64,000 nucleotides of DNA from Dactylorhiza incarnata (Eukaryota > Streptophyta > Magnoliopsida > Asparagales > Orchidaceae). The position numbers and the translations under genes are program-made. The stretch spans positions 8,911,001 to 8,975,000 of the forward strand of contig JAWHQI010000040.1 of NCBI GenBank assembly GCA_033032865.1, written 5' to 3'. The notes under the pieces were generated by a model. That model was given only the letters and a program-made list of their open reading frames with translations. It was not told the DNA's origin and searched no databases. Positions 9,799 through 21,319 of this stretch are shown in pieces (within the stretch, counting starts at the first letter, position 1; each line of letters opens with the position of its first letter).

Positions 9799-11730
9799 TT
9801 ATGACATAAATTTGTTAAATCCCATTTCATGACATAAATTTGTTAAATCACATTTCATAATCGGTGTTACTAATTGGCCATTGGAGTTGTCTAACGAACC
9901 TTCTTCATATGCCACCATATGTCTTGCCTTAATTGTCCATCGATTTATGATATATTTCGATGGCAAAAGAAACATTTGTTTTTTGAAAAACATATGAATA
10001 CTATGTTTGCATATAAACCCATCTGTCTCAAATTTTGCACATTCACATAAAATACTATTTAATTCAAAATCCTCATAAACAACCTTATACCATTTGTCAA
10101 TTGAATCAGAAGATAACCCAACAAGATATGTGCATGAATTTCCAGAACTTGTCAACTTTTGGTGACCGCACTCTAAACTTTGTTTAAATTCATTCTGAAA
10201 TAGTTTGAGCATTGCTCTGGTATATACTTTGCTTGCATATGTCTCGATATTTGTATTGCTGAGTAGAACTGGTGTAGAATTTAATGTCTTGTAATCTTCT
10301 ACTTCCTCAGAATGACGACGAGTTAATAATGTCTTTTCATATTGAACAACAAATTCAGGTAATTGGGTATTTGAATTGACAAAACCATCAAAAAAACAAT
10401 TTATGCACTCACTTCTACCTGTTGAAGTCATTCCAACGACAAATATATCTTTCAAATAAACTGGTACCCAATGATGTCTTAGATTCCACATTTTCGCTAG
10501 ACATTTATTATTTTGCAACTTAAATCCTACAATTAGATCTTTCCATAGGACTTCACATTGTTGTATTGTTCTGCTATTATACTATATTTTGTATTCTGTC
10601 GCAAACTCACTTGATGTATCACGTATATCATAAACATGTTCGATAAGGTGCTTATTGATATGCCATGAACAAAAACGATGTCTACTGTTTGGAAAGACAA
10701 TTTTAATTGCGTTATACATCGCACGGTCCATATCAGTTATAATAACCTGTGGATGTTTATCAAACATGCAGATCAACCATTGTTTGAATAACCATATATA
10801 TGTATCCTCCGTCTCATCTGCTAGCAATGCGCATCCAAATAACATGGATTGTCTATGATGGTTAACCCCTGTAAACGGTGCGAAGGGCATCATTAGCCTA
10901 TTTGTTTTGTAAGTCACATCAAAAACAATAACATCACCAAATGTTATATAATCACTCCATGCACATGAATCAGCCCAAAATAATGATCTTAATATCCCAT
11001 CAGAATCTAACTCCAATTCAAAATAAAAGTTGTGATCTTTGATCAACTGTGCTTGTAGGTATTGCGCAACCAAGACACCTTCTCGACCAATGTTATTTCT
11101 TCTTTTGATTCTTAAGTGATCAATAACGTTTTGAGCTGTAATATTTGTATTAACATCGGTAGCATTTAATGTTTTTGCAATTTTAGATGGACCCAATCCT
11201 GCTTCATTTAAGTTATCCATTGCATTCTTGACTATTACGCTTTTGTGTGCAACGTTATGTGACCGGTGTTTTATAGTCCTTCTTGGGGTATCTAACTCAT
11301 GAGTATGTTGTTTTTCAAAACCAGTAACAACCCATTTACCATCTTTATTTCGCCGAACATCTAATTTAGCCTTGCAATCCATCCTAGTCAGATAACGTTT
11401 TTTTGAAGTTGATGGTTCTTTTGATGTATACATATTTTTCGTACCCACTTTATCACAAATGTAATTCTTCCAAATCAAATCTTTAGTAACTTGAGATTTG
11501 GCACTTCAATTTTTTCTAATTCCAAAACCATGTTTACGGGCATATGCATTATAAAAAATGTATACGTAATCCAAATCCTCAAACTCAAGTCCAATATATG
11601 GTTCAAGATTCTTATCATTGCTTTTCGGTGAATCATACAAGTTGTGATTTTTTTTTCAGATGGACAACCCTCTTCAGAATCAAAAAACATAGCAGCAGAT
11701 TCCATGCTCATCATCAAAGACTGTAATTCA
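9799..11730 (-). pseudogene. FAR1/FHY3-like (FRS) protein, Mutator-transposase derived
   Basis: One minus-strand reading frame covers most of this interval and is broken by a TGA at 11506-11508 and a TAG at 10582-10584. Order of domains: FAR1-type DNA-binding domain (PYIGLEFE, then FYNAYARKHGFGIRKN, then CKAKLDV and HTHEL); MULE transposase core (DVIVFDVTYKTN, PFAPFTGVNHH, VIITDMDRAMYNAI, HRFCSWHINKHL); C-terminal SWIM motif (CECAKFETDGFICKHSIHMF). A frameshift at an A9 run near 11660 separates a short N-terminal segment. In plants this family is either a domesticated transcription factor or a MULE transposase; with two stops this copy is dead. No terminal inverted repeats were found, so I cannot say which it was. 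Confidence 0.8.
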
Positions 11731-12410
11731 CAATGAATAAAAACACAATAAAAACCCATAATATGGTAGAGTAGATCTTGTTGGATGGAATCGAGCAAGA
11801 TAGATGGAATCGAGCTTAAAAACCCAATAAAAACACAATAAAAACCCATTATATACCTGCGAGTAGATCACAACGGTCGGCTTCTTCAACCCTTTGTCCC
11901 CTGCAACGTCGCCGACCTAGATCTTGCTGGATGGCATCGAGCACGATAGCTAGAATCTATCCTAAAAACCCAATAAAAACATAATAAAAACGTCATCGGC
12001 CTCTAGATCTTGCTCGATGGAATCGAGCAAGGTAGATGGAATCGAGCCTAAAACCCCAATAAAAACTATATAAAAACCCATTATATACCTGCGAGTAGAT
12101 CACAGCGCGCGGCCGGCTCCTTCAACCCGTCGTCCCCTGCAACGTCGCCGGTTGAGTTCAACCCTTCGTCGTTGCCGACCGACTTCTTCAAGGTTTCGTC
12201 GTTGTCGTAAACTTGCACGACATCGTCCGCTACAACGTCGTCGGTGGAGTTCAACCCTTCGTCGTTGCTGGTCGGCTTCTTCAAGGTTTCGTCGTTGCCG
12301 TAAACCTGCACGGCGTAGTCCCCTTCTGCGTCGCCCTGACCCGTCGTCCCCTTCCGCTCCGATTTGACATTGCGCGGATATTTCCCTAAAACACGTTGCG
12401 TGTATATGCA
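11731..12410 (-). other. Tandem-repeated flank of the FAR1-like pseudogene
   Basis: Segments of about 100-215 bp recur at 11760-11860, 11920-12030 and 12000-12110. They share ATGGAATCGAGC, CCAATAAAAAC and CCCATTATATACCTGCGAGTAGATCAC. A minus-strand ORF (12464-12081) holds two 30-residue repeats (YGNDETLKKPTSNDEGLNST and YDNDETLKKSVGNDEGLNST). It is acidic and has no recognised domain. It may be a degraded N-terminal exon of the neighbouring pseudogene; this is inference. Confidence 0.4.
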
Positions 12411-12553
12411 TATATCTGATATATATACATTTACATATATATATATATATACATACATATACATATATATATATAAGTATGTATATATAAATATATGTGT
12501 ATGGCTATATATATGTGTATATATGTATGTGTATATATGTATGTATATATATG
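12411..12553. repeat. TA/TATG microsatellite
   Basis: TATATACATA and TATGTATATA words. It is continuous in type with 13099-13915, from which it is separated by a solo LTR. Confidence 0.85.
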
Positions 12554-13098
12554 TGTTGATACAAAAATTGTACCTCCAAAATTCACACTAGAAAAGGAAC
12601 GAGGAAAATATGAAGTGCAGGTTACTTCAGATGAAGATGCCAGAGGAGAGACCTCTGATGGGAAAAACTGTTTCAGTTAATCTCAAAAGAGGATTACATG
12701 ATGAAAGTCCAGAACAGGCCAGAGGAAGAGGTAGAAAAGTGACAAAATTCGAGACCGCTTAAACAGGTTGTAAGCTGAAGCCTTGAAGCCAAAAGTCCCT
12801 TTTTAGGTACCCCTACCCCTCAATTTATAGGCGCGGAGGCTGCTCAAACGGGCAGATCCTAAAATTACGGGCTGCCAGGGATACAGGAGAGCCGGGGCAA
12901 AGATAAGAGGTGCCAATAGCAAAAAGAGAAAGAAGGGCCGGACCACCCGGTCTGGCGGTCTCAACAGATCCTGACTGCACGGGCCTTAGACGAGAAAACC
13001 GGAGTGGGGCTGGCGATCTGGGCGGTCTCCGAAAACTGAGACTGTTGGGAAGGGTCATTTTAAATGGAGAGAAGAGGTCGCGGATTTTCGGGCAAACA
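12554..13098 (-). mobile_element. Solo LTR inserted in microsatellite
   Basis: A 545 bp complex-sequence island starts TGTTGATAC and ends GCAAACA. It is bordered by ATATG on both sides (12549-12553 and 13099-13103), a perfect 5 bp repeat. A TATA box on the minus strand (CTATAAATTG, 12830-12821) gives the orientation. No internal retroelement sequence adjoins it. Because the flank is TATG-rich, the TSD match could partly be chance; the TG...CA ends and abrupt borders are independent support. The family is not recognised. Confidence 0.55.
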
Positions 13099-13427
13099 AT
13101 ATGTATGTATATATATATGTATGTGTATGTATGTATGTGTATGTATGTACGTGTATGTATGTACATGTATGTATGTACGTGTATGTATGTACGTGTATGT
13201 ATGTACGTGTATGTATGTACATGTATGTATGTACGTGTATCTATGTATGTTTGTGTATGTATGTCTGTGTATGTATGTCTGTGTATGTATGTATGTGTAT
13301 GTATGTATGTGTATATATGTATGTGTGTGTATGTGTGTATATACATATATATATATATGTCTCTCTATATATAGATATATATATAGACATATATATATAT
13401 ATATAGACATATATATATATATATATA

Positions 13428-13463
<36 letters not shown>

Positions 13464-13659
13464 TATATATATAGACATATATATATAGAGAGACATATAT
13501 ATATATACATATAGATATATATACCTATATATATATACATATATATATATATACGTACATATATATATATATATATATATACGTACATATATACACATAT
13601 ATATACATATACATATATATATATATACATATACATATATATACATATAATATATATAC

Positions 13660-13693
<34 letters not shown>

Positions 13694-13723
13694 ACATATA
13701 CATATATATATATATACATAAAC

Positions 13724-13755
<32 letters not shown>

Positions 13756-13765
13756 ATACATAAAC

Positions 13766-13797
<32 letters not shown>

Positions 13798-13915
13798 ATA
13801 CATATACATATATCTATAAATATATATATACATATATATATATACATATATATACATATATATATATATACAAATATATATACATATATATGTATATATA
13901 GAGAGAGAGAGCTAG
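13099..13915. repeat. Long TATG/TACG to TA/CATA microsatellite
   Basis: About 240 bp of TATGTATG and TACGTGTATG units pass into about 570 bp of TATATACATA units. The long Tyr/Ile/Met/Val/Cys ORFs on both strands are simple-repeat readings. Confidence 0.95.
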
Positions 13916-14220
13916 TATATATGTATGTGATAATAGTGAATACATTATTTATATTTGTACCAAAATATAATGATAATAAATAACAAATATATATGCAAAT
14001 ATTTGTTATATTGTTAATTAATTCTATTTATTTAATAATTAACAAAAAATATTTTCCAATTAATATATATAGAGTATATAACGGTTCGACCCCGATTAAA
14101 TCAGTTGGACCGGTGCAACTTTGAACCTTTCCCTCCGCTGGTTCGATCACCGGTCCGATTCAAAACCTTGTAATAAATAAATAAATAAAAATATATATAT
14201 CTTTATTATATAAAACAATA
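13916..14220. other. AT-rich DNA with ACCGGTCCGA-type repeat fragment
   Basis: Positions 14065-14170 contain CGGTTCGACCCCGATTAAAT, GGACCGGTGCAACTTTGAAC and GATCACCGGTCCGATTCAAA. This resembles a dispersed plant repeat with ACCGGT-type inverted ends that I recall but cannot name. The rest is AT-rich with no gene. Confidence 0.35.
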
Positions 14221-14535
14221 GTGATATTTGGAAGCACACCATGGATCGCATATGGACTGTCCGATCAAGCAGGATCAAAAGCTGGCCGTCGGATTCAAAG
14301 AATCAGGCCTGCAAATAGCCAAACCTACCAAAATCATCCTCCCTCAACTCCACGATTTCCCGATCCCCCTTCCGCCAAAACATCGCACAGGAGAGCTTCC
14401 TCTCCTCCCTCGGCCGCCGGCGGCGGCCGGACCGGCGCCCCCGGCGGGTTCGCCGGCCTCCGGCGAACCCGCCGGTGGGCGCCGTGAGGGAGGCAGTTCA
14501 GGCGGAAGCGGAAATGGGGGGGTGGGGGGTTAACG
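14221..14535. mobile_element. GC-rich fold-back element, copy 3
   Basis: Core arms at about 14432-14456 (CGGCGCCC, then GGCGGGTTCGCCGG) and 14460-14484 are complementary apart from one indel. The flank 14236-14345 (CACCATGGATCGCATATGG, GGCCTGCAAATAGCC, AATCATCCTCCCTC) matches the tail of copy 1 in inverse orientation and the flank of copy 2. Confidence 0.6.
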
Positions 14536-14669
14536 GGATTTGATTTTTTTTTATTATTATTTCTATTTTAATAATTAATTATATTTTAATTATATTTGTG
14601 TTTTTTCATTAAATTAATTATATTTGTTTAATAAATAAATTTTAGAATACTTTTAAATTTAATTTCTGT

Positions 14670-14739
14670 CGGGGGCGGGCGAAGCCCGCCTGGATGCGGT
14701 CGAAGGCCGCACGAGAGTATTGAGCACGGACAAAGCCCT

Positions 14740-14793
<54 letters not shown>

Positions 14794-14850
14794 CGAAGCC
14801 CGCAGCGACGCATCGAGAATGTGCGTAGCCCGTTCGATGATGCTAGTATA
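14670..14850. repeat. GC-rich hairpin island 6 with G53 tract
   Basis: GGGCGAAGCCCGC and GGTCGAAGGCCGC palindromes with an uninterrupted run of 53 G at 14741-14793. It ends GTAGCCCGTTCGATGATGCTAG against (TA)n, as islands 3 and 4 do. The exact G count should be treated cautiously because homopolymers this long are assembly-sensitive. Confidence 0.75.
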
Positions 14851-15689
14851 TATATATAATTATTGCCATTGACTTCGGCCAACACTTCCTCATAAATTCC
14901 TAAAGCCTTCCCTGTTTCCAAATAGTTGAGAGTTGATTCCTTTCATCATATGGCATATTTTAATATCAACATAGTTAATTTAGAACCTCATCAAGGGATG
15001 TGTAGTGAATTCCCTCCATTAGGTTAATGTTCTTAGAATTAAAAAAAAGAGTAGATAATCATTCGATTGCAGATCATACCTCATTGCATGAGGGATGAGT
15101 AGAGAAAGGATCTGAAATTCAAATAGCATAAATCAGAAATGTTAATAACGTTGGAGAGCCGACCTGTTTAATTTCAAGCACAAACCCTCTTTCTCTCCGA
15201 CTAATAGGTTTCTTTCGTAACCAAAGAGTCCATGTGATGGATTCCAGGTTCACTAAAGAACAGTAATCATGCAAATAATATGAGAAAATAATTTCAATGG
15301 TGTTTCGTTCAATACCCACAAGGATAAGAGTGATACAATCTTAGACGAGTAATCAATCAACAGGTGTTGTCTAGTCATAAATGAAGTAGGAAATACAAAA
15401 AAATATAACAATCGTCCAAACATAAACAGTGGACATGGAAATTTGTCCATAGTAGAAAAACACTGCAAGGGAAGACTAAAAAATTGTTGTAAATCACCTA
15501 AAATCATTAAGTGGGGTTCATTGAATCTGCGATTACTTCTCTCTTACAACCTTACCACACTCACAAGTGTAAAGGCCGGTCAAACAACAAGAAAACTAGA
15601 TTACAGAAAATCCATTCAGCATTATAGAAATTTTGGGGAATAACTAGGTCAAATGGAAGGGGAAACTCGCAAGTTATAGAAAAGAAACC
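14851..15689. other. Unassigned flank of the MULE
   Basis: AT-rich DNA with two short minus-strand ORFs (15507-15253 and 15319-15119) that I cannot assign. No domain, splice pattern or repeat is obvious. It represents the pre-insertion DNA left of the Mutator-like element; its continuation is at 45058. Confidence 0.4.
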
Positions 15690-15698
15690 CATTTTGAG
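15690..15698. repeat. 9 bp target-site duplication of MULE, left
   Basis: CATTTTGAG immediately precedes the left inverted repeat. The right-hand counterpart, CCTTTTGAG, is at 45049-45057 (8 of 9 identical). Confidence 0.65.
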
Positions 15699-15822
15699 GA
15701 ATTTTTGGCATTCAACACCCTTTAATTAGAGGCTCTTGTCACTTTGTACCCCAACTTTTAATATTTATCACTCTGCACCCTTCAAAACCCTTATTAGAGC
15801 ATATTGCACCCTGCAGCCATAT
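15699..15822. repeat. MULE left terminal inverted repeat
   Basis: Begins GAATTTTTGGCATTCAACAC and runs to GAGCATATTGCACCCTGCAG. It is diverged from the right TIR by substitutions and small indels, so the element is old. Confidence 0.65.
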
Positions 15823-16679
15823 CTGCAGCCATATCTGAATAAATTTATTTCTTTTTAAATCTAATCTGATTTTTGTTTGGGGTAGTATTGGTATTTCCAA
15901 AAGTCTTTAACCTAAAAGTTAAAGAACGTCATTCCCTTCTCCCAAAACCCTCGCCGCTCTCTTCCGTGCCCTTCTCCCGCTCCGTCTATGATCTTGCGAA
16001 CCACCGACGATCTAAAGCCACGAACCATCGACGGATTCCTATTGCTGCCCCGAACCACCCGTTAGCCCACATTTTTCATGTTCTTGCTGCTTCATTGAAC
16101 CCCATTCCCTCTTCTTCCTCCTCTTTCTGCTGCTACACCCGACCCTCGGCGAACCACCAACCATCTTGTTCGACTGTTGCTGCTGCACCGAAAACCCGAG
16201 TCACATACATCTACAGCTGCACCGACCCACCGAGTGAACCACCATCGATCTATTCCTCTTCCTGCTACTGGACTAAATATTGTTTTCATCTCCAACTACA
16301 CATCGTGGAAGGTATAACATTTGAAATCCCTAATTTTTTTAGGATGTAAACGATTATTTAAGATGGTTTGGTTGTTAGAGATTTTGGCATTTCAATTTTT
16401 TCTTTAATTTGATTATCATCGCAATGTGTAGTTGTTTATTTAAGGATATATATTTTTTTAGAATGCTTGGGTATTGAGAAATCAAGAGTCAAATGAAAGG
16501 GAACTTTACATGCCATATGAAGCATCATTGTTCACTGTTAGAATGCACCATTCGGAGTCTTTTTTTGGTTCAAGCAGTATGCCTTATATGCCTGATGTAG
16601 TCTATATGTTTGACTACTGTGATTACAACAAGTTAGTCTTAACTGATTTGCATGAAATGGCAAGAGAGCTCGGTCACTT

Positions 16680-16882
16680 TATTACGATTTCTGCCCCTTA
16701 ATATTTGTAAATATTTAATGACACCTGTCAGTCTTGGTTTATTTCTTCTTTTGGCTATATATATACCTTGCTATATTGTATTGTAGTCTCTGAAAAATTG
16801 ATGTTAATAAAATTTCCCTTTTCCCGCTTCGTCTTCTTCTTCCATACTCACGCCTAGGTCAGCTCATACGCTGTTCTTAATA
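16680..16882 (+). repeat. Copia 5' LTR
   Basis: Begins TATTACGATTTCTGCCCC and ends GCTGTTCTTAATA. The ends are the inverted pair TATTA/TAATA, not the usual TGTTA/TAACA. It contains a TATATATATA segment followed by TTGTATTGTAG. Confidence 0.92.
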
Positions 16883-16894
16883 TGGTAACAGAGC
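16883..16894 (+). other. Copia primer-binding site (tRNA-iMet type)
   Basis: TGGTAACAGAGC directly follows the LTR. The plant initiator-Met tRNA 3' end predicts TGGTATCAGAGC, so there is one mismatch. Confidence 0.8.
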
Positions 16895-16903
16895 AATAAT
16901 CAG

Positions 16904-17965
16904 GGCGCTCTCTCCTTCCGATTCCGCTGTCGCTTCTCTTGCTCCGGCCGTTCGTGATGATTCATCAAACCCTTATTACCTTCATCCTTCTGACAATCCT
17001 GGATACGTTCTTGTTTCTCAACCCCTTAATGGCGAGAACTACATCTCTTGGCATCGGGCAATGAAAATGGCGCTGATCGGCAAAAATAAGATCGGATTCG
17101 TGGATGGATCTATTTCTCCTCCTGCTTCGACTGATCTGATTTTATCCCTTGCCTGGCAACGAAATAACAACATTGTCGCCTCTTCGATCTTGAATTCCGT
17201 CTCCAAAGAAATTGCTGCCAGCATTCTTTATGCATCCTCTGCTGCAGAAATATGGACAGATCTTCAAGAGAGATTTCAGCAACAAAATGGTCCCATGATC
17301 TTCCAGTTGAAACGTGATTTGATGAATCTTACTCAAGGGAACCTCACCGTAAGTCAATACTTCACCAAATTAAAGAGTCTTTGGGAAGAATTGAGTGAAC
17401 ATAAATCACATCATGTTTGCACCTGTGGCGGCGTTCGTCCGCTTCTTTAATATAATCATATGGAATATGTCATGACGTTTCTCATGGGGCTTGGCACATC
17501 CTTCTCACAAATCCGTGGACAAATACTGCTCATGGATCCTCTTCCTCCCATAAACAAAGTTTTTCCTCTAATATTGCAAGAGGAAAAACAATGTGAGATT
17601 GGTTTCACTGCTTCAGAATCGTCACCCACTTTCACCGTCCAGCATACTGCCAAGCAGAATTTTGAAAATAAACAAAAGGGTACCAAGAAGGATCGTCCTC
17701 TCTGTGCGCATTGCGGCTTACTTGGTCATTACAAAGACAAATGTTACAAGCTACACGGTTACCCACCTGGATACAGAAATTCTAGAGCTTCTGCCACATC
17801 TCATCCTGTTAATCAGGTTTCTGCTACTGTTTTTGACAAAAGCAACGGCTCAGACATTGGCTTCACTGCTCAACAATTACAACAACTTCTTTCACTCCTT
17901 CAAACGCAAATATCTACTGTCGTTCAACCCCAAAACGGTGCACATGGACCTGATTCTTCCTCTGT
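16904..17965 (+). pseudogene. Copia gag
   Basis: The frame is open from shortly after the PBS but has no upstream ATG; the first in-frame ATG (17061) lies inside the conserved region. The N-terminal part (NPYYLHPSDNPGYVLVSQPL, NGENYISWHRAM) and the following DLQERFQQQNG and QLKRDLMNLTQG segments are typical of copia gag-polypeptide domains. A TAA at about 17448-17450 interrupts the frame. The nucleocapsid knuckle CAHCGLLGHYKDKC is at about 17705-17746. Gag packages the RNA in the cytoplasmic particle. Confidence 0.82.
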
Positions 17966-20900
17966 CTTTACCATTGTGTTTTCCGGCATCCTCTTGGATT
18001 TTAGATTCGTGGGCTAGTTCTCATATTTCCTGTGACTTAAAATGTTTTGTTTCTCATCAACCCATACACAATTGGTTCATTACCTTGCCTGATCAAACTG
18101 TTATTCCAGTTCAAGCTATTGGGGATGTCCAAATAACCCCAGATTTACTTCTTCATGATGTTTTTTTTGTACCCACTTTTCGTTTTAATTTGATATCGGT
18201 CAGTGCCTTCTTACGCAACACTAATTACTCTATATCCTTTTTTTCAACTTGGTTTCTTATTCAGACCAATCAAAGCTCCAGGACGATTGGCAAGGGTAAC
18301 TTGGTTGCAGGCCTGTATCTTCTTCATCCCATCCCTGCATCTCCAGCAAATTCAGACAGTTTGTTTCCAGCTCAGCTTCTCAATCCTATTTTAGCCAATA
18401 ATGTTTCAAACACTTTAACGCCAATCTATGACATACTAGATTTGGACATTTATCTGATAATGTTTTGAAAGTCCTTAGCACTAAAATTCCCTTTTCTTTT
18501 CCTCATTCTTTTCATTTTACGTGTGATGTTTGCCCTTTAGCAAAATTCAAACGTTTGCCGTTTGTTTCAAATAACCATTTATCTGCTCAGATTTTTGATT
18601 TACTTCATTGTGATATCTGGGGCCCTCATTCTCACCCTACTTATAATGGGTATTAATATTTTTTAACCTTGGTTGATGATTGTTCTAGATATACATGGAT
18701 ATATCTACTATGAAACAAATCAGTAGCACCTTTTGCAATCATAAAGTTTTTTTCTCTAATCAAAACTCAATATGACAAAGTCATTAAATGCTTCAGATCT
18801 GATAATGCAAAAGAACTTGCTCTCACTGATTTTCTTTCTCAACAAGGCACTCATCATCAGTTTTCTTGTGTTGAACGGCCTGAACAAAATTCAGTTGTCG
18901 AACGGAAACATCAACACTTGCTCAATGTTGCTCGTGCTTTATTCTTTCAATCAAAGGCGCCTATTTCTTATTGGGGTGATTGTGTAGCAACTGCTACTTA
19001 TCTCATAAATAGATTGCCTGCACCTATTCTCAAAGATCATTCTCCATTCCAGGTCTTACATAACTGTGAACCTGATTACTCTCAAATTAAGTCTTTTGGT
19101 TGTCTTGTTTTTGCTGCTACCTTAAAGACACATCGGACAAAATTCCATCCTCGTGCTGTCCCTGCTATTTTTGTAGGATATGCATCTGGATACAAAGGTT
19201 TCAGGTTATATAATCTGCTTACCAGGAATTTTTTTGTCTCTCGTGATGTCCAATTTCATGAAAATCAATACCCTTTTCATGTTGCTGATTTCTCCAATCA
19301 ATCAGTGGATTACTTCCCTGATTTAGTTTTACCCTTACCTCACCAGGAATTACCTGTGTCATCACCTATCCAACAAACCACTTCACCAATTCCTATTCCT
19401 TCTACCACTACCAGCCATGCTGACCCTATTTTTCCTCGCAAGTCAAACAGAATTGTTAAACCACCTGCCTATCTTGACAATTATGTTTGTTCTCTTTATC
19501 CAATTCAAAATCACCTCAGTTATGCCAAGTTATCACCCTCTCACAGGAACTTTGTTTTACAAGTATCATCCATCTTTGAGCCTCATTTTTACCATCAGGC
19601 CGTTACAATACCTGAATGGCGCAATGCCATGGCTGAAGAACTTCATGCTTTAGAATCAAATAATACATGGTCTCTTGTCTCATTACCTCCTCACAAACGA
19701 TGTGTTGGCAGTCGTTGGTTGTATCGAGTGAAATTCAAGGCCGATGGGTCTGTTGATCGCTACAAAGCGCGACTAGTGGCAAAAGGTTATACCCAACAGG
19801 ACGGAATTGATTTTACAGAAACTTTTTCTCCGGTTGCAAAGCTTACATCTGTCTGCATTCTCCTTGCCGTTGCTGCAGCAAAGAAATGGTCCTTGTTACA
19901 ATTAGATGTTAATAACGCTTTTCTTAATGGAGATCTTGTTGAAGACATTTACATGGCACTACCACTTGGACATCTTAGACAAAAAGAAAACCTGGTTTGC
20001 AAATTACACAAATCGATTTACGGTTTGCGGCAAGCTTCTCGTCAATGGTTCACAAAGTTTTCCTCAACTCTAATCCAAAATGGTTTTACTCAGTCACAAA
20101 GTGATTGCTCCTTGTTCACACTTGGTTCTGCTAACACTCTTGTTGTGCTTTTGGTTTATGTCGATGACATAATACTCACTGGACCAGACTCTGCTGTTAT
20201 TCATCATGTTCAAGAGCTTCTACAAAAACTTTTCAAACTAAAAGTATTAGGTGATTTGAGGTATTTCTTGGGCTTAGAAATAGCCAAGAACACCACAGGT
20301 ATATCCTTATCTCAAAGGAAATACACCCTCAGTTTGCTTGAGGATACTGGCTTCATTGATTCCAAACCTGTACATCTTCCAATGGAACCTAATCTGAAGT
20401 TGCATGCCTCAGAGGGTGACCTTCTTCCTGATGCTTCTCTATACCGCCACCTTATTGGCAGACTTTTATACTTAACAGTTTCTCGTCCTGACATTTGTTT
20501 TGCGGTAAACAAGTTGAGCCAATATATGACTGCACCTCGCACGTCACACCTTCACGCCATTCATCATTTACTTCAGTATCTCAAGAGCACCCCTGGACAG
20601 GGCATTATTTTCCCTGCCAACACTCCTTTGCGCCTCACTGCTTTTGTTGATGCTGACTGGGGAAGCTGCTTGGACACCCGACGATCTACTACAGGTTTTT
20701 GTGTATTTTTGGGTGACTCCCTCATTTCCTGGAAATCCAAAAAGCAAAATACGGTTTCAAAATCCTCCACTGAAGCAGAATATAGAGCTCTTGCTGCAGT
20801 TTCTAGTGAAATCGTTTGGCTTCAACGCCTTCTTCAAAATTTCGAGATTCATATTCCGTCGGCAATGTTATTTTGTGATAACCAGTCAGCAGTTCACTTG

Positions 20901-21110
20901 GCCTCCAACCCAACCTTCCATGAAAGGTCCAAACATATTGACATAGACTGTCATTTCACTCGTGAACTCATCAATTCTGGATTGATCAAGCTTGTTCATG
21001 TGAAAGGCCACTATCAGCTTGCTGATCTCCTCACGAAAGCTCTTCCAGCTGCTCGTTTTCAGTTTCTACTGTCCAAGATGGGTATACTGAACATTTACTG
21101 CCCATCTTGA
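17966..21110 (+). pseudogene. Copia pol: protease, integrase, reverse transcriptase, RNase H
   Basis: The protease site reads WILDSWASSH where DSG is expected; the Gly-to-Trp change is at 18010-18012. Integrase follows, with CDVCPLAKFKRLPF, DIWGPH and VVERKHQHLL; frameshifts near 18470 and 18900 and stops at 18654 and 18709 break it. From 18918 a 730-residue frame is intact: end of integrase, RT ([40 protein letters not shown] at 20157-20168) and RNase H (VDADWG, SSTEAEYRAL, the C-terminal LLTKAL). A polyprotein this damaged cannot act in cis. Confidence 0.92.
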
Positions 21111-21116
21111 GGGGGG
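21108..21116 (+). other. Copia polypurine tract
   Basis: TGAGGGGGG immediately before the 3' LTR and overlapping the pol stop codon region; primer for plus-strand DNA synthesis. Confidence 0.75.
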
Positions 21117-21319
21117 TATTACGATTTCTGCCCCTTAATATTTGTAAATATTTAATGACACCTGTCAGTCTTGGTTTATTTCTTCTTTTGGCTATATGTA
21201 TGCCTTGCTATATTGTATTGTAGTCTCTGAAAAATTGATGTTAATAAAATTTCCCTTTTCCCGCTTCGTCTTCTTCTTCCATACTCACGCCTAGGTCAGC
21301 TCATACGCTGTTCTTAATA
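21117..21319 (+). repeat. Copia 3' LTR
   Basis: 203 bp, the same length as the 5' LTR. Two substitutions are visible, both in the TATATATATACC/TATATGTATGCC segment. Confidence 0.92.

Larger units (their letters stand above)
16680..21319 (+). mobile_element. Ty1/copia retrotransposon inserted in the MULE transposase gene
   Basis: It has 203 bp LTRs at both ends, a perfect CACTT target duplication (16675-16679 and 21320-21324), a primer-binding site, gag and pol in the expected order PR-IN-RT-RH, and a purine tract before the 3' LTR. The two LTRs differ at two positions that I can see, so insertion was recent relative to the decay of the MULE. The coding region nevertheless carries stops and frameshifts, so it was probably mobilised in trans or decayed at the source. 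Confidence 0.93.

Noticed and set aside
13060..13857. Tyr/Ile/His/Thr-rich ORFs up to 173 codons
   Set aside because: Pure translation of TATG, TATA and CATA microsatellite.
14820..14850. CTAG-T next to hairpins as a Helitron 3' end
   Set aside because: Sister islands end CTCG, no matching 5' TC end or A-T insertion context is definable, and no Rep/helicase sequence is present.
15119..15507. Minus-strand ORFs left of the MULE as a host gene fragment
   Set aside because: I could not assign a domain or conserved motif; length and composition are not distinctive.
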